This document shows, in pieces, positions 51,159-61,082 of a stretch of 64,000 nucleotides of DNA. The stretch lies in assembly GCA_040902765.1 (NCBI GenBank), contig JBBDWO010000026.1, forward strand, positions 1 to 64,000, written 5' to 3'. The notes beneath the pieces are model-generated. The model was not told the DNA's origin and did no database searches. It saw only the letters and a list, made by a program, of their open reading frames with translations. Position 1 is the stretch's first letter; every line of letters begins with the position of its first letter. Made by a program: the position numbers and the translations under genes. This DNA is from Acidimicrobiia bacterium (GTDB lineage Bacteria; Actinomycetota; Acidimicrobiia; Spongiisociales; UBA11373).

Positions 51159-52292
51159 GTGATCGAGCGCCCGGCGTTCACCGTAGGCATCGAGGAGGAG
51201 TACCTGCTCGTCGACCCGGACACCCGCGACCTCGTGGGTAATCCGGGTGGCTCCTTCATGGCCGAGTGCGCCGAGCTCCTCGGTCCTCGGGTGAGCCCGG
51301 AGCTCCTCAAGGCTCAGGTCGAAGTCGTGACCAGCCCGGCGGCGGACATCGGCGGTGCCGGAGCCGAGTTGCGGTCGCTGCGGTCATCGGTGTGCGATAT
51401 CGCCGAGCGTTACGGGTTCAGGGTGATCGCCGCATCGACCCACCCGTTCGCCCACTGGGAGGCACAAGAGATCACCGACACGGAGCGGTATCTGATGCTC
51501 GCCCAGGACCTCCAGGGCGTGGTGCGTCGGCTCATGATCTGCGGGATGCACGTGCACGTCGGGATCGAGGACCCGGATCTGCGGCTCGACCTGATGAACC
51601 AGGTGGTCTACTTCCTGCCCCACCTGCTCGCCATGAGCACCTCTTCACCGTTCTGGGACGGCGGCGACACCGGCCTCAAGTCGTATCGGATGGCCGTGTT
51701 CTACTCGATGCCTCGCACCGGGCTGCCCGAGCCGTTCTCCTCATGGGCCGAGTACGAGCGTCACGTCGCCGTGCTGCGCGACGCCGGTGTCATCGAGGAT
51801 GCGTCCCGACTCTGGTGGGACGTTCGGCCCTCGGCCCGCTACCCGACCATCGAGATGCGCATCTCCGACGTGTGCACCCGCGTCGACGACGGTCTCGCCG
51901 TCGCCGCCGTGTTCCAGTCGCTCCTCGGGATGCTGTTCCGGCGCCGCCAGCAGAACCAGCGGTGGCGCACCTACGCGACGATGCTCATCCGCGAGAACGT
52001 GTGGCGGGCCCAGCGCTACGGGGTCGAGGCGACACTGATGGACTTTGGTCGCGGGGTTCTCGTTCCTTACCCCGACCTGGTCGACGAGATCGTCGAGCTG
52101 GTCCGTACTGACGCCGAGGAGTTGGGCTGCCTCGACCACGTGCTGCGGGCGCCGGGGATCGCCGCCGAAGGCACCAGCGCTGATCGTCAACTCGCCGCCT
52201 ATCGGGCCGTCGTCGACGCAGGCGGCTCCGTCCACGAAGGCCTAGTCGCCGTGGTCGACGAGCTGATAGTGGATACGAAGGTAGGACTTTGA
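51159..52292 (+). CDS. Carboxylate-amine ligase YbdK (glutamate-cysteine ligase type 2)
   Basis: A 377-residue GCS2-family protein with FTVGIEEEYLLVD, SPELLKAQVEVVTSP, STHPFAHW, CGMHVHVGIEDPDLR, RPSARYPTIEMRISDVC and YGVEATLMDF. It ligates glutamate to an amine or cysteine with ATP; in actinobacteria the physiological role varies. I chose GTG 51159 because GAAGGGGAGGG lies just upstream. It is followed by heptad repeats and then tldD. Confidence 0.88.
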   Translation: MIERPAFTVGIEEEYLLVDPDTRDLVGNPGGSFMAECAELLGPRVSPELLKAQVEVVTSPAADIGGAGAELRSLRSSVCDIAERYGFRVIAASTHPFAHWEAQEITDTERYLMLAQDLQGVVRRLMICGMHVHVGIEDPDLRLDLMNQVVYFLPHLLAMSTSSPFWDGGDTGLKSYRMAVFYSMPRTGLPEPFSSWAEYERHVAVLRDAGVIEDASRLWWDVRPSARYPTIEMRISDVCTRVDDGLAVAAVFQSLLGMLFRRRQQNQRWRTYATMLIRENVWRAQRYGVEATLMDFGRGVLVPYPDLVDEIVELVRTDAEELGCLDHVLRAPGIAAEGTSADRQLAAYRAVVDAGGSVHEGLVAVVDELIVDTKVGL

Positions 52293-52294
52293 CG

Positions 52295-52383
52295 GCTACC
52301 AGCTCCCGGCCACCAGCTACCAGCCAGACCAACCCGGGGCGAGTCCGGCTGGTAGCTGGTAGCCGGTAGCTGATAGCTGGTCT
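52295..52383. repeat. Inverted heptad repeats (GCTACCA / CTGGTAG)
   Basis: GCTACCA, GCTCCCG, GCCACCA, GCTACCA (52295-52322), then a 26-bp spacer and CTGGTAG, CTGGTAG, CCGGTAG, CTGATAG, CTGGTCT (52349-52383). The arms are complementary. Confidence 0.75.
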
Positions 52384-52417
52384 AGCCTCTCGGTCGCTGA
52401 CCACGAGGGAGTCTGTT

Positions 52418-53857
52418 GTGTTCGATCCCGCAGCCCGGGCGGTGGAGGCGGCGCTGGCCGGCGGTGCCGAATACGCCGATGCCCGGTTCGTCGAGAGCCG
52501 GGAAGAGCAGATCCAGGCGCAGAACGGTCGCGTCGAGAGCGTCGATCGGGGCGAGAGCCTCGGCGTCGGCGTCCGGGCCCTCATCGGCTCGTCGTGGGGC
52601 TTCTTCGCCACGCCCGATCTGAGCGACTCCGCCCTCGACGCCGCGGGTCGTCGTGCCGTCGACATCGCCCGCGCCTCGGCGGTCGCACCCGGACCGGCGA
52701 TGCCCCTCGCCGACGTGCCGGTCGTGGAGGCGGAGTACGAGACGCCTCACGAGGAACCCCCCTTCGAGGTGAGCCTGTCGGAGAAGGTGGACCTCTTCAC
52801 CGGTATCACCACGACCATGGCGGGGGTCGAGGGGATCCGGATCGCCACTGCTTCGTTCGGGGCCTGGGACACCCACAAGTGGTTCGTGTCGTCGCAGGGA
52901 CATCGCATCCATCAGCACATCGTCGAGACCGGTGGTGGTTTCGACGCCACCGCGGTGGGCGAGGCAGAGACCCAGCGTCGCTCCTACCCGCAGTCCTTCG
53001 GGCAGTACGAGACGGGCGGGTTCGAGGTGATTCGGCGGTGGGACTTTCCGGCCCATGCCGAGCGGATCGCCGAGGAGGCCGCCGCGTTGCTCTCGGCCGA
53101 TCAGTGCCCCGAGGGTGAGATGACGCTGATTCTGGAGGGGAGCCAGCTCGCCCTGCAGATCCACGAGTCGGTCGGGCACGCCATCGAACTCGACCGCATC
53201 CTGGGGTGGGAGGCGGCCTTCGCCGGGACCTCGCACCTGGAGCTTCCCAAGCTAGGGACCCACAGATATGGGTCGGAACTGATGAACATCACCGCCGACG
53301 CCACGCTGCCCGGAGCGCTGGGCACCTTCGGATTCGACGACGAGGGCACCCCGTCACAGCGCGTTCCCATCGTCGACGAGGGTCGGTGGGTGGGCGTGCT
53401 GTCGGGACGGGACTCGGCGTCGATCGCCGATCTCCCCCCGGGCGGCATGGTGCGCGCCGACGGGTACAACCGCCTCCCCATGGTCCGGATGACCAACGTC
53501 GGTCTGCTTCCGGGCTCGTCGTCGCTGGACGAGATGGTCGCCGAGACCGAGCGCGGGGTGCTCATGTCGACCAACCGCTCGTGGTCGATCGACGACAAGC
53601 GGCTCAACTTCCAGTTCGGCTGTGAGATTGGATGGCTGATCGAGAACGGCAAGCTCGGCAAGATGGTCAAGAACCCGACCTACACCGGGATCACCCCGCG
53701 CTTCTGGGCACAGCTCGACATGCTGGCCGGTGAGGACGAGTGGGTGCATTGGGGGACGCCAAACTGCGGGAAGGGTCAGCCGATGCAGGTGGCGCACACC
53801 GGGCACAGTGCCAGCCCGGGTCGATTCGCCGAGGTTCGAGTGGGGGTACGGGGATGA
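52418..53857 (+). CDS. tldD: Metalloprotease TldD
   Basis: A 479-residue protein with the TldD zinc motif HESVGH (residues 249-254), preceded by the glycine-rich ADARFVES opening and followed by NRSWSIDDKRLNFQFG and GKMVKNPTYTG. TldD and TldE form a heterodimeric protease that trims unfolded peptides and, in some species, processes RiPP precursors such as microcin B17. The start is GTG 52418. The stop overlaps tldE (ATGA). Confidence 0.92.
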   Translation: MFDPAARAVEAALAGGAEYADARFVESREEQIQAQNGRVESVDRGESLGVGVRALIGSSWGFFATPDLSDSALDAAGRRAVDIARASAVAPGPAMPLADVPVVEAEYETPHEEPPFEVSLSEKVDLFTGITTTMAGVEGIRIATASFGAWDTHKWFVSSQGHRIHQHIVETGGGFDATAVGEAETQRRSYPQSFGQYETGGFEVIRRWDFPAHAERIAEEAAALLSADQCPEGEMTLILEGSQLALQIHESVGHAIELDRILGWEAAFAGTSHLELPKLGTHRYGSELMNITADATLPGALGTFGFDDEGTPSQRVPIVDEGRWVGVLSGRDSASIADLPPGGMVRADGYNRLPMVRMTNVGLLPGSSSLDEMVAETERGVLMSTNRSWSIDDKRLNFQFGCEIGWLIENGKLGKMVKNPTYTGITPRFWAQLDMLAGEDEWVHWGTPNCGKGQPMQVAHTGHSASPGRFAEVRVGVRG

Positions 53858-55185
53858 ACGAAGCACAAGTGATCGCGGATCGGCTCATCGAGATCGTCGG
53901 CGACCGGGCCGAGGCGGAGGCGACCGTCAGCACCGGTCGCGAGGCACTCACCCGGTTCGCCAACTCGTTCATCCACCAGAACGTCGGCGAGGACGCCGTC
54001 GCCATCCGCCTGAGGGTCGCCGTGGACGGTCGGGTCGCCGCCCTGACCGGCAACCTGGTCGACGACGAGGCGCTGCAGCGGCTCGTCGACGACGCCTTGG
54101 AGGCGGCCTCCTTGCAGCCGGTCGACGCGGAGTGGGCGGGGCTCACGCCGCCAACACCGGTGAACAGCAGCGATCGGTCGGACCCGGCCACCGCTGCCGC
54201 CTCACCGGAGGACCGCGCCGAGGTGGTGCGTCAGTTCATCGCCGCCGGACCCGACTATCTGGCCGCCGGCTATTGCGACACCTCGGACCAGCAGATCGGC
54301 TTCGCCAACTCGCTGGGCCAGCGCGCCGCCGGGCGCAACACCAGGGCATCCATCGACGGGATCCACCAGACGGGGGAGAGCGCCGGTTCGGGCCATCAGA
54401 CTTCCCGGTCGATCGGAGACCTCGACGGCGCTGCCACCGGTGGTCAGGCGACCAGCCTGGCGCGACAGGGCATGGGTGCGTACGACATCAAGCCCGGCCA
54501 CTACGAGGTCGTCCTGTCACCCGAGTGTGTGGCGACGATCATCGTGTTCCTCACCTTTTACGGATTCAACGGCAAGGCCGTCGAGGACGGACGGTCCTTC
54601 GTCGATCTCGGTGCCGAGCAGTTCGACCCGAAGGTCACACTGGTGGACGACCCGCTGTCGGAGGATGCGCTGTGGGTTCCGTTCGATGCAGAGGGCACGC
54701 CTCGGGTCGGTCTCGACCTGATCCGCAACGGCATCACTTCAGGGGTCACCCACGATCGGCGCACGGCTGCCAAGGCGGGCGTCGAGTCGACCGGTCACGC
54801 CCACGAGGCGAGCGCAGCGTGGGGGCCGATGGCGGCCAACCTGCGCATCCAGGCGGGCGGCACGGAGTTCGAGGACATGATCTCGACCGTCGAACGGGGG
54901 CTCTACGTGACCACGTTCAACTACTGCCGGGTACTCGACCCGAAGAGCATGGTGGTGACCGGTCTGAGCCGCAACGGCACCTTCATGATCGAGCATGGGA
55001 AGATCACCGGTGCTGTCACCAACCTGCGTTTCACCCAGTCGTTCATCTCGGGCATCGGCCCGGGCAACGTGATGACCGTGGGCAACGACGTCCGGTACGC
55101 CGACTCCGAGTTCGGCGCCGGCTTCGTCCGGGCACCGTCGCTCCAGTTGGCCTCCTGGAACTTCACCGGAGGAGCGGAGGGCTAG
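53854..55185 (+). CDS. tldE: TldE/PmbA family protein
   Basis: A 443-residue partner of TldD. It shares the fold (VSTGREALTRFANSFIHQNV, GITSGVTHDRRTAAKAG, NLRIQAGGTEFEDMI, GLSRNGTFMIEHGKITG) but lacks the HExxxH zinc motif, as expected for TldE. The ATG 53854 overlaps the tldD stop, so the subunits are made together. Confidence 0.92.
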   Translation: MNEAQVIADRLIEIVGDRAEAEATVSTGREALTRFANSFIHQNVGEDAVAIRLRVAVDGRVAALTGNLVDDEALQRLVDDALEAASLQPVDAEWAGLTPPTPVNSSDRSDPATAAASPEDRAEVVRQFIAAGPDYLAAGYCDTSDQQIGFANSLGQRAAGRNTRASIDGIHQTGESAGSGHQTSRSIGDLDGAATGGQATSLARQGMGAYDIKPGHYEVVLSPECVATIIVFLTFYGFNGKAVEDGRSFVDLGAEQFDPKVTLVDDPLSEDALWVPFDAEGTPRVGLDLIRNGITSGVTHDRRTAAKAGVESTGHAHEASAAWGPMAANLRIQAGGTEFEDMISTVERGLYVTTFNYCRVLDPKSMVVTGLSRNGTFMIEHGKITGAVTNLRFTQSFISGIGPGNVMTVGNDVRYADSEFGAGFVRAPSLQLASWNFTGGAEG

Positions 55186-55190
55186 GCGCC

Positions 55191-55265
55191 GTTGCCGGTT
55201 GCCCGGTTCCCGTTGCGCGGCTTCCTCTCTCCCCCCGTAGGGGGGGAGGGGGGAGGGCGATCGCG
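55191..55265. repeat. Degenerate heptads and GC-rich dispersed repeat copy 5
   Basis: GTTGCCG, GTTGCCC, GGTTCCC, GTTGCGC (55191-55218), then CTCTCTCCCCCCGTAGGGGG and GGAGGGCGATCGC, matching copy 3. Confidence 0.55.
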
Positions 55266-55299
55266 CAGCGGCCGTCTGGTGCGTACTAAGTGCTTCGGA

Positions 55300-55731
55300 T
55301 CACTCCCTCTCGGGTCGTTGCCGCAATCGCTTCGTCTCGGCCTTTTGGCTCTTTGCTTCTAGGCGGCGTTTTCGGGACGCGAACGTGGGCCGGGTGGGGC
55401 GGCGGGTGCGGGTCGTGCGCAGCGCGTCGACGAGGAGTCCGGCCAGTCGCCGGCGCGCCAGGGCGCGGTTCTGCCATTGGGAGCGGGTGTCGTCGACGAC
55501 GACGCTCACCGATCCGCCGCGAACCCGGTTTCCGAGGCGCTTGAGGAGCCGTTCGCGCAGGTCTTCGGGGACGGCACTGCTGGTCCCGGCATCCCACAGC
55601 AGTTCGACCCTGGTGTTCGCCTTGTTGGCGTGCTGGCCCCCGGGTCCCCCGGACGGCGAGAAGCGCCAGGTGAGCTCGCCGGGCGGGATCGAGAAGACGC
55701 CGCCGATATCGAGGTGATCGTTGCCGCTCAT
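55300..55731 (-). CDS. arfB: Class I release factor-like peptidyl-tRNA hydrolase (ArfB type)
   Basis: A 143-residue single-domain protein with the catalytic loop SPSGGPGGQHANKANTRVEL (GGQ at 31-33) and a basic C-terminal tail (RKRRLEAKSQKAETKRLRQR) that enters the mRNA channel in ArfB. It releases peptides from ribosomes stalled without a stop codon. The start is ATG 55731. The same frame runs far upstream only as the antisense of hutG. Confidence 0.9.
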   Translation of the reverse strand: MSGNDHLDIGGVFSIPPGELTWRFSPSGGPGGQHANKANTRVELLWDAGTSSAVPEDLRERLLKRLGNRVRGGSVSVVVDDTRSQWQNRALARRRLAGLLVDALRTTRTRRPTRPTFASRKRRLEAKSQKAETKRLRQRPERE

Positions 55732-55776
55732 CACGGCCCATCGTACGGGAGGGGTCCCCGCCGGTAGCCTGAGCGG

Positions 55777-56682
55777 ATGATCGACGATCCGCTCTGGCCC
55801 CGCGCCGACGGTTGGCTTGCTTCGGGTTCGGCGTCGCCGGACCTGGCCGTGGTCGGGGTGCCCACCTCTTCGGCATCGCTGAGTCCGTCGGAGGCGTGGC
55901 GCATGCCCGGTGCGTTCCGGGAGGTGCTCGGCCGGTTCTCGACCTGGGACTCCGAGGATCGCGTCGACATCGGCGGTCTGGCGGTCACCGACCTGGGTGA
56001 CTGGGCGGTCGATGCGCTGGACATGCACGGTGTTCTCGAAGGTGTGGCCGACCTCGCCAGGGCACTCGATGGCGCGGCGATCCACGCGTTCGTCGGCGGC
56101 GACAACGCCATCACCCGGCCCTTGGTCAGGGGGCTCTTTCCTGGCCACCTTGAACGGGTCGGCGTGCTCACTCTCGACGCCCACCACGACGTGCGTTCTC
56201 TCGACAACGGCCCGACCAACGGCACACCCATCCGCGGTCTCATCGAGGACGGCCTGCCGGGTCGCAACGTCACCCAGGTGGGAATCCACTCGTTCGCCAA
56301 CTCGGGTGATTACCGCCACTACTGCGAGGAGCAAGGGATCGAGGTGATCACGATGGCCGCAATCGATGAGGTCGGTGCCGGGTGGCTGGTGTCGACAGCG
56401 CTCGACGATCTCGCCGAGCGCTGTGATCGGATCTTCGTGGACGTCGACATGGACGTGCTCGACGTCGCTTTCGCACCCGGGTGCCCGGGGGCGCGGCCGG
56501 GCGGGATGATGCCGCGACAACTTGCCGCGGCGTGTCGCGCCGCCGGTTCCCACACGGCGGTGGTGGCGGTCGACTTCGTGGAGGCCGACCCGACCCGGGA
56601 TCCTTCAGGGGCGACCACGATGCAAGTGGTAAACGCCTTCCTGGCTTTCTGCTCGGGTCTGGCGCAGCGGAGATCGTCGTGA
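55777..56682 (+). CDS. hutG: Arginase/formimidoylglutamase-family hydrolase
   Basis: A 301-residue ureohydrolase fold with LDAHHDVR (Asp134, His136, Asp138) and FVDVDMDVLDVAF metal motifs. The first metal motif, normally GGDHS, reads GGDNAIT, so the usual His ligand is Asn110. By position directly before hutH it should hydrolyse N-formimidoyl-glutamate to glutamate and formamide. The missing His makes activity, or metal content, open to question. It overlaps hutH by 4 bp. Confidence 0.82.
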   Translation: MIDDPLWPRADGWLASGSASPDLAVVGVPTSSASLSPSEAWRMPGAFREVLGRFSTWDSEDRVDIGGLAVTDLGDWAVDALDMHGVLEGVADLARALDGAAIHAFVGGDNAITRPLVRGLFPGHLERVGVLTLDAHHDVRSLDNGPTNGTPIRGLIEDGLPGRNVTQVGIHSFANSGDYRHYCEEQGIEVITMAAIDEVGAGWLVSTALDDLAERCDRIFVDVDMDVLDVAFAPGCPGARPGGMMPRQLAAACRAAGSHTAVVAVDFVEADPTRDPSGATTMQVVNAFLAFCSGLAQRRSS

Positions 56683-58187
56683 CCCGGACGGTCACCATCA
56701 CCGGTGGGCCGCTGGGCATCGACGACGTCGTGGCCGTCGCCGCGGGTGAGGGGACCGTCGAGATCGATCCGTCGGTCCCCGACCGGATGGCGGCGGCGCG
56801 GGCCGTGATCGAAGCCGCCGTGGCCTCGGGCGCCGTCGTCTACGGCGTCACAACCGGTTTCGGGGCCCTCGCCGGGACCCGGGTGCCCCCGTCGGAGTCG
56901 GCGGCGATGCAGGTGGCTTTGTTGCGTTCTCATGCCGCCGGCGTGGGCGATCCGCTGCCGGCAGAACTGGTGCGCGCCATGATGCTGCTGCGAGCCCGGA
57001 CCCTGGCGCAGGGGCACTCCGGGGTTCGCCCGGTCGTCGTGGAGCGGATCGTCGACCTGTTGCGACACGGCGTGCTCCCGGTGGTGCCCTCTCAGGGCTC
57101 GGTCGGGGCCTCTGGTGACCTCGCCCCGTTCGCCCACCTGGCCCTTCCGCTGATCGGCGAGGGCGAGGTCACGGTGGGCGGCGAGCGCCGGCCAGCGGAC
57201 GAGGTGCTTGCGGACGTCGGCCTGGAACCGCTCACGCTGCAGCCCAAGGAGGGGCTCAGCCTGCTCAATGGGACCGAGGGCATGCTCGCCCATCTAGTGC
57301 TCGCCATTCACCGGGCCCGTCGCCTCGCCGACACCGCCGACCTGGCGTGTGCGTTGTCGGTAGAGGCTTTGATGGGGAGTCAGCGTCCGTTCATGGCCGA
57401 GGTGCACGCGCTGCGGCCCCACCCCGGCCAGACGGAGTCGGCCCGTCGGATCCGGGAAGCGATCGAAGGCAGTGGGATCGACTCCAGCCATCACGATGAT
57501 TTCGATCACGCCGTCCAGGACGCATACAGCCTGCGGTGCGCCCCGCAGGTTCACGGGGCGGCGCGGGACGTGATCGAGTTCGCCGCGGGCGTCGCCGAAC
57601 GCGAGCTGGGAGCGGTGGTGGACAACCCGATCGTCCTCGATTCGGGTGAGGTCGTGTCGGCGGGCAACTTTCACGGGCAGCCGCTCGCCTTCGCCCTCGA
57701 CTTCCTGGCGATGGCGGCGACCGAACTCGCATCCATCTCGGAGCGTCGCACCGACCGTCTGCTCGACCCGACCAGGTCGGGGGGACTTCCGCCCTTCCTG
57801 GCGACCCGGCCCGGGCTCGACTCGGGATACATGCTCGCCCAGTACACCGCGGCCGCTCTCGTTGCCGAGAGTCGCGTGCTGTGTCATCCGGCTTCCGTCG
57901 ACAGCATCCCCACCTCCGGGCTCCAAGAGGACCACGTGTCGATGGGCTGGGGCGCCGGCCGCAAACTCATGACGGTGCTCGACAACGTGGAACGGGTTCT
58001 CGCCGTCGAACTGCTGTGTGCTGCCCAGGGCGTCGACCTGCGGGCGCCGCTCGAACCCGCACCGGGCACGGCCTCCGTGCACCGGGCGATCAGGTCGGTC
58101 GTCCCGCCCCTCGACGGCGACCGCCCGCCCGGTCCCGACATCGAAGCGGTGGCGGTCCTGGTGCGTCGGGGCTCGGTGGCAGGGTGA
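56679..58187 (+). CDS. hutH: Histidine ammonia-lyase
   Basis: A 502-residue protein with the MIO-forming triad Ala-Ser-Gly at 144-146 (GSVGASGDLAP), YGVTTGFGAL, the LLNGTEGM region and the QEDHVSMGW segment. It converts histidine to urocanate and ammonia, the first step of the hut pathway. The start is GTG 56679, overlapping the hutG stop; the end overlaps the aminotransferase gene (GTGA). Confidence 0.95.
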   Translation: MTRTVTITGGPLGIDDVVAVAAGEGTVEIDPSVPDRMAAARAVIEAAVASGAVVYGVTTGFGALAGTRVPPSESAAMQVALLRSHAAGVGDPLPAELVRAMMLLRARTLAQGHSGVRPVVVERIVDLLRHGVLPVVPSQGSVGASGDLAPFAHLALPLIGEGEVTVGGERRPADEVLADVGLEPLTLQPKEGLSLLNGTEGMLAHLVLAIHRARRLADTADLACALSVEALMGSQRPFMAEVHALRPHPGQTESARRIREAIEGSGIDSSHHDDFDHAVQDAYSLRCAPQVHGAARDVIEFAAGVAERELGAVVDNPIVLDSGEVVSAGNFHGQPLAFALDFLAMAATELASISERRTDRLLDPTRSGGLPPFLATRPGLDSGYMLAQYTAAALVAESRVLCHPASVDSIPTSGLQEDHVSMGWGAGRKLMTVLDNVERVLAVELLCAAQGVDLRAPLEPAPGTASVHRAIRSVVPPLDGDRPPGPDIEAVAVLVRRGSVAG

Positions 58188-59308
58188 GCGGGACAGTGCG
58201 CCGGAGCCTCAAGTGGACCCAGCATGGTCCGGAGGTCCTGCCGGCCTGGGTCGCCGAGATGGACTTCGGTATCGCAGCCCCGGTCGCGGCCGCGCTCCAC
58301 GAGGCGGTGGATGACGCCGCCACCGGATATCCGTCTCCCGCGGCGGAGGCCGCCGTGGCAGCCGCCGCCAGCGCCTTCTGGGAGCAGCGGTTCGGATGGT
58401 CGGTCGATCCGGGGCGTGTCGCCCACGCGCCGGATGTCGTCGAAGGCCTGCGGAGGGCGGTGGTCCATCTGACCGAACCGGAAACGCCGGTGGTGGTCCC
58501 CACACCGGCCTACTACCCGTTCTTCTCGATGGTGGAGCGGGCCGGACGCACCATGGTGGGTGTGTCGTCACGGAGGGACGACGACGGTCGTTGGCGCCTC
58601 GACATCGATGCGATCGCCGCGGCGTTGCGTGACGGAGCAGGCTCCGTGGTGTTGTGCAACCCGTGGAACCCGACGGGTCGCTGTCTCGACACCGAGGAGG
58701 TCGCCGCGGTGATCGACGTGGCTCGGGCACATGGTGCCCGGGTCCTAGCCGACGAGGTGCATGCCGCTCTCATCTATCCCGGGTCTACTCACGGCGTCGC
58801 CGCCGCCCTCGACCCGGAGACGGTGGTGACGGTCACCGCCGCCTCCAAGGCATTCGACATCCCCGGCCTCAAGGCCGCCCAGGTGGTCCTCACCAATAGT
58901 CGCGACCTCGAAGTGTGGAGTGGCTACTTCACGCCGGACAAGGCCGGTGTCGGTACGTTTGGTCTCGTCGCCAGCGCAGCGGCGTACTCGGACGGCGGTC
59001 CCTGGCTGAACGAGGTGCTGGGCCGCCTCGACGGTCTCCGGCACCGACTCGTGAGCCTCGTCGAGGAGCATCTCCCTCGGGCCTTGTGTCCATTGCCCGA
59101 GGCCACCTACCTGGCGTGGATCGACCTGAGCGCCTACCTGTCTGAGAGTCCGGCCGCCCATCTGCTCGAGCACGCACGGGTCGCCCTCACCGAGGGGGCC
59201 CAGTTCGGGCCGGGCGGCGAGGGCCACGTGAGGTTCAACTTCGCCACCGACGATGAGGTCCTCGTCGAGATCGTCGCTCGGATGGCTTCAGTGCTGGAAG
59301 CCCGCTGA
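58184..59308 (+). CDS. PLP-dependent aminotransferase, MalY/PatB type
   Basis: A 374-residue fold-type I PLP enzyme. It has [51 protein letters not shown] and the PLP Lys in [12 protein letters not shown]. This pattern is typical of MalY/PatB cystathionine beta-lyases. It is inserted in the hut cluster between hutH and hutU, with a 4-bp overlap to hutH. It might transaminate histidine or an imidazole acid, or simply be carried along; substrate unknown. Confidence 0.85.
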   Translation: MSGTVRRSLKWTQHGPEVLPAWVAEMDFGIAAPVAAALHEAVDDAATGYPSPAAEAAVAAAASAFWEQRFGWSVDPGRVAHAPDVVEGLRRAVVHLTEPETPVVVPTPAYYPFFSMVERAGRTMVGVSSRRDDDGRWRLDIDAIAAALRDGAGSVVLCNPWNPTGRCLDTEEVAAVIDVARAHGARVLADEVHAALIYPGSTHGVAAALDPETVVTVTAASKAFDIPGLKAAQVVLTNSRDLEVWSGYFTPDKAGVGTFGLVASAAAYSDGGPWLNEVLGRLDGLRHRLVSLVEEHLPRALCPLPEATYLAWIDLSAYLSESPAAHLLEHARVALTEGAQFGPGGEGHVRFNFATDDEVLVEIVARMASVLEAR

Positions 59309-59349
59309 CGACGGGGCGGTCGTCACCACGGCCCGATACCCTCAGGGGT

Positions 59350-61005
59350 ATGAGCAGCCCCCGCACCGTCCGTGCCTCCCGGGGTGCCACGCTCACCACC
59401 AAAGGTTGGCTCCAGGAGGCGGCACTCCGCTGCTTGATGAACAACCTGGATCCGGAGGTGGCCGAGCGACCCGAGGATCTGGTGGTCTATGGCGGAACCG
59501 GTCGTGCCGCCCGCTCGTGGGAGGCGTACGACGCCATCGTCCGAACCCTCACCGACCTGGAGAACGACGAGACGCTCCTCGTGCAGTCCGGCAAGCCGGT
59601 GGGGGTGTTTCGCACCCACGACATGGCGCCCCGGGTGCTCATCGCCAACAGCCTGCTGGTCCCCGACTGGGCCGACTGGGACACCTTCCGGGAGCTCGAA
59701 GCCGCCGGTCTCACCATGTACGGGCAGATGACTGCCGGGTCCTGGATCTACATCGGCACCCAGGGCATTCTCCAGGGCACGTATCAGACCTTCGCTGCCA
59801 TCGCCGAGCTGCGGTTTGGCGGCACGCTCGAGGGCACGCTCACGCTCACCGCCGGACTGGGGGGCATGGGGGGCGCTCAGCCGCTGGCGGTCACCATGAA
59901 CGGTGGTGTGGCGCTGTGCATCGAGGTAGACCCGTCCCGGATCGAGCGTCGCCTGGAGACCCGTTACCTCGACGTGCGCGCCCGCGATCTCGACGACGCC
60001 ATCGCCCGCTGCTTGGAAGCCAAGAGGAAGCGCCACGCCCTGTCGGTCGGGGTCGAGGGCAACGCCGCCGACGTGTTCCCGGCGCTGCTCGAGATGGGTC
60101 TGGAGGTGGACATCGTTACCGATCAGACCTCGGCCCACGATCCACTGGTCGGGTATGTGCCTTCGGGGTACGACGTCGACGATGCTGACCGGCTCCGAGA
60201 GAAGGATCCTGCCGGGTATGTCGATGCGGCTCGGGAGAGCATGGCGCGACACTGCGAGGCGATGGTCGGTTTCCAGCGGGCCGGCGCCGAGGTGTTCGAC
60301 TACGGCAACAACCTGCGCGGCGAGGCCCTCGCCGGCGGGTACCCCGACGCCTTTGCCTACCCCGGGTTCGTCCCGGCGTACATCCGCCCGCTGTTCGCCG
60401 AAGGTAAGGGCCCGTTCCGTTGGGTCGCGCTGTCGGGTGACCCGGAGGACATCTCCACCACTGACAAGGCGGTGTCCCGCCTGTTCCCGAAGGATCTGCC
60501 CCTGCAGCGGTGGTTGCAGCTGGCGTCGGAGCGGGTGGCGTTCCAGGGGCTCCCCGCCCGGATCTGCTGGCTCGGCTACGGCGAACGCCATGAAGCGGGC
60601 CTCGCCTTCAACGAGCTGGTCCGATCCGGCGCGGTTTCGGCACCGATCGTCATCGGCCGTGACCACCTCGACTCCGGGTCGGTGGCGTCCCCCTATCGGG
60701 AGACCGAGGCGATGCTCGACGGATCCGACGCGATCGCCGACTGGCCGATCCTCAACGCCCTGCTCAACACGGCGTCGGGCGCAGCCTGGGTGGCGGTCCA
60801 CCACGGAGGTGGGGTCGGCATCGGCAAGTCGATCCATGCCGGGGCCCAGGTGGTGGCCGACGGCACCGAGCAGGCGGCGCTGCGCCTGGAGCGGGTGCTC
60901 ACCAACGACCCGGGCACCGGCGTCATGCGCCACGCCGACGCCGGGTACCCACGGGCGATCGAGGTGGCCCGGGAGCGCGGCGTGCGGTTGCCGATGGAGG
61001 AGTGA
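59350..61005 (+). CDS. hutU: Urocanate hydratase
   Basis: A 551-residue NAD-dependent enzyme with [62 protein letters not shown] and a late Cys in [14 protein letters not shown]. It hydrates urocanate to imidazolonepropionate. It has normal length. It is followed by a heptad array and hutI. Confidence 0.95.
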   Translation: MSSPRTVRASRGATLTTKGWLQEAALRCLMNNLDPEVAERPEDLVVYGGTGRAARSWEAYDAIVRTLTDLENDETLLVQSGKPVGVFRTHDMAPRVLIANSLLVPDWADWDTFRELEAAGLTMYGQMTAGSWIYIGTQGILQGTYQTFAAIAELRFGGTLEGTLTLTAGLGGMGGAQPLAVTMNGGVALCIEVDPSRIERRLETRYLDVRARDLDDAIARCLEAKRKRHALSVGVEGNAADVFPALLEMGLEVDIVTDQTSAHDPLVGYVPSGYDVDDADRLREKDPAGYVDAARESMARHCEAMVGFQRAGAEVFDYGNNLRGEALAGGYPDAFAYPGFVPAYIRPLFAEGKGPFRWVALSGDPEDISTTDKAVSRLFPKDLPLQRWLQLASERVAFQGLPARICWLGYGERHEAGLAFNELVRSGAVSAPIVIGRDHLDSGSVASPYRETEAMLDGSDAIADWPILNALLNTASGAAWVAVHHGGGVGIGKSIHAGAQVVADGTEQAALRLERVLTNDPGTGVMRHADAGYPRAIEVARERGVRLPMEE

Positions 61006-61008
61006 GAT

Positions 61009-61078
61009 GGCAGACGGCAGATGGCAGACGGCAAGAGGCAGATGGCCGACGGCAGAAGGCAGACAGCGTCCGGCAGCC
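61009..61078. repeat. Heptanucleotide tandem repeat (GGCAGAC), ten units
   Basis: GGCAGAC, GGCAGAT, GGCAGAC, GGCAAGA, GGCAGAT, GGCCGAC, GGCAGAA, GGCAGAC and two worn units. It fills almost the whole gap between the hutU stop and the hutI start. Confidence 0.8.
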
Positions 61079-61082
61079 GGTC

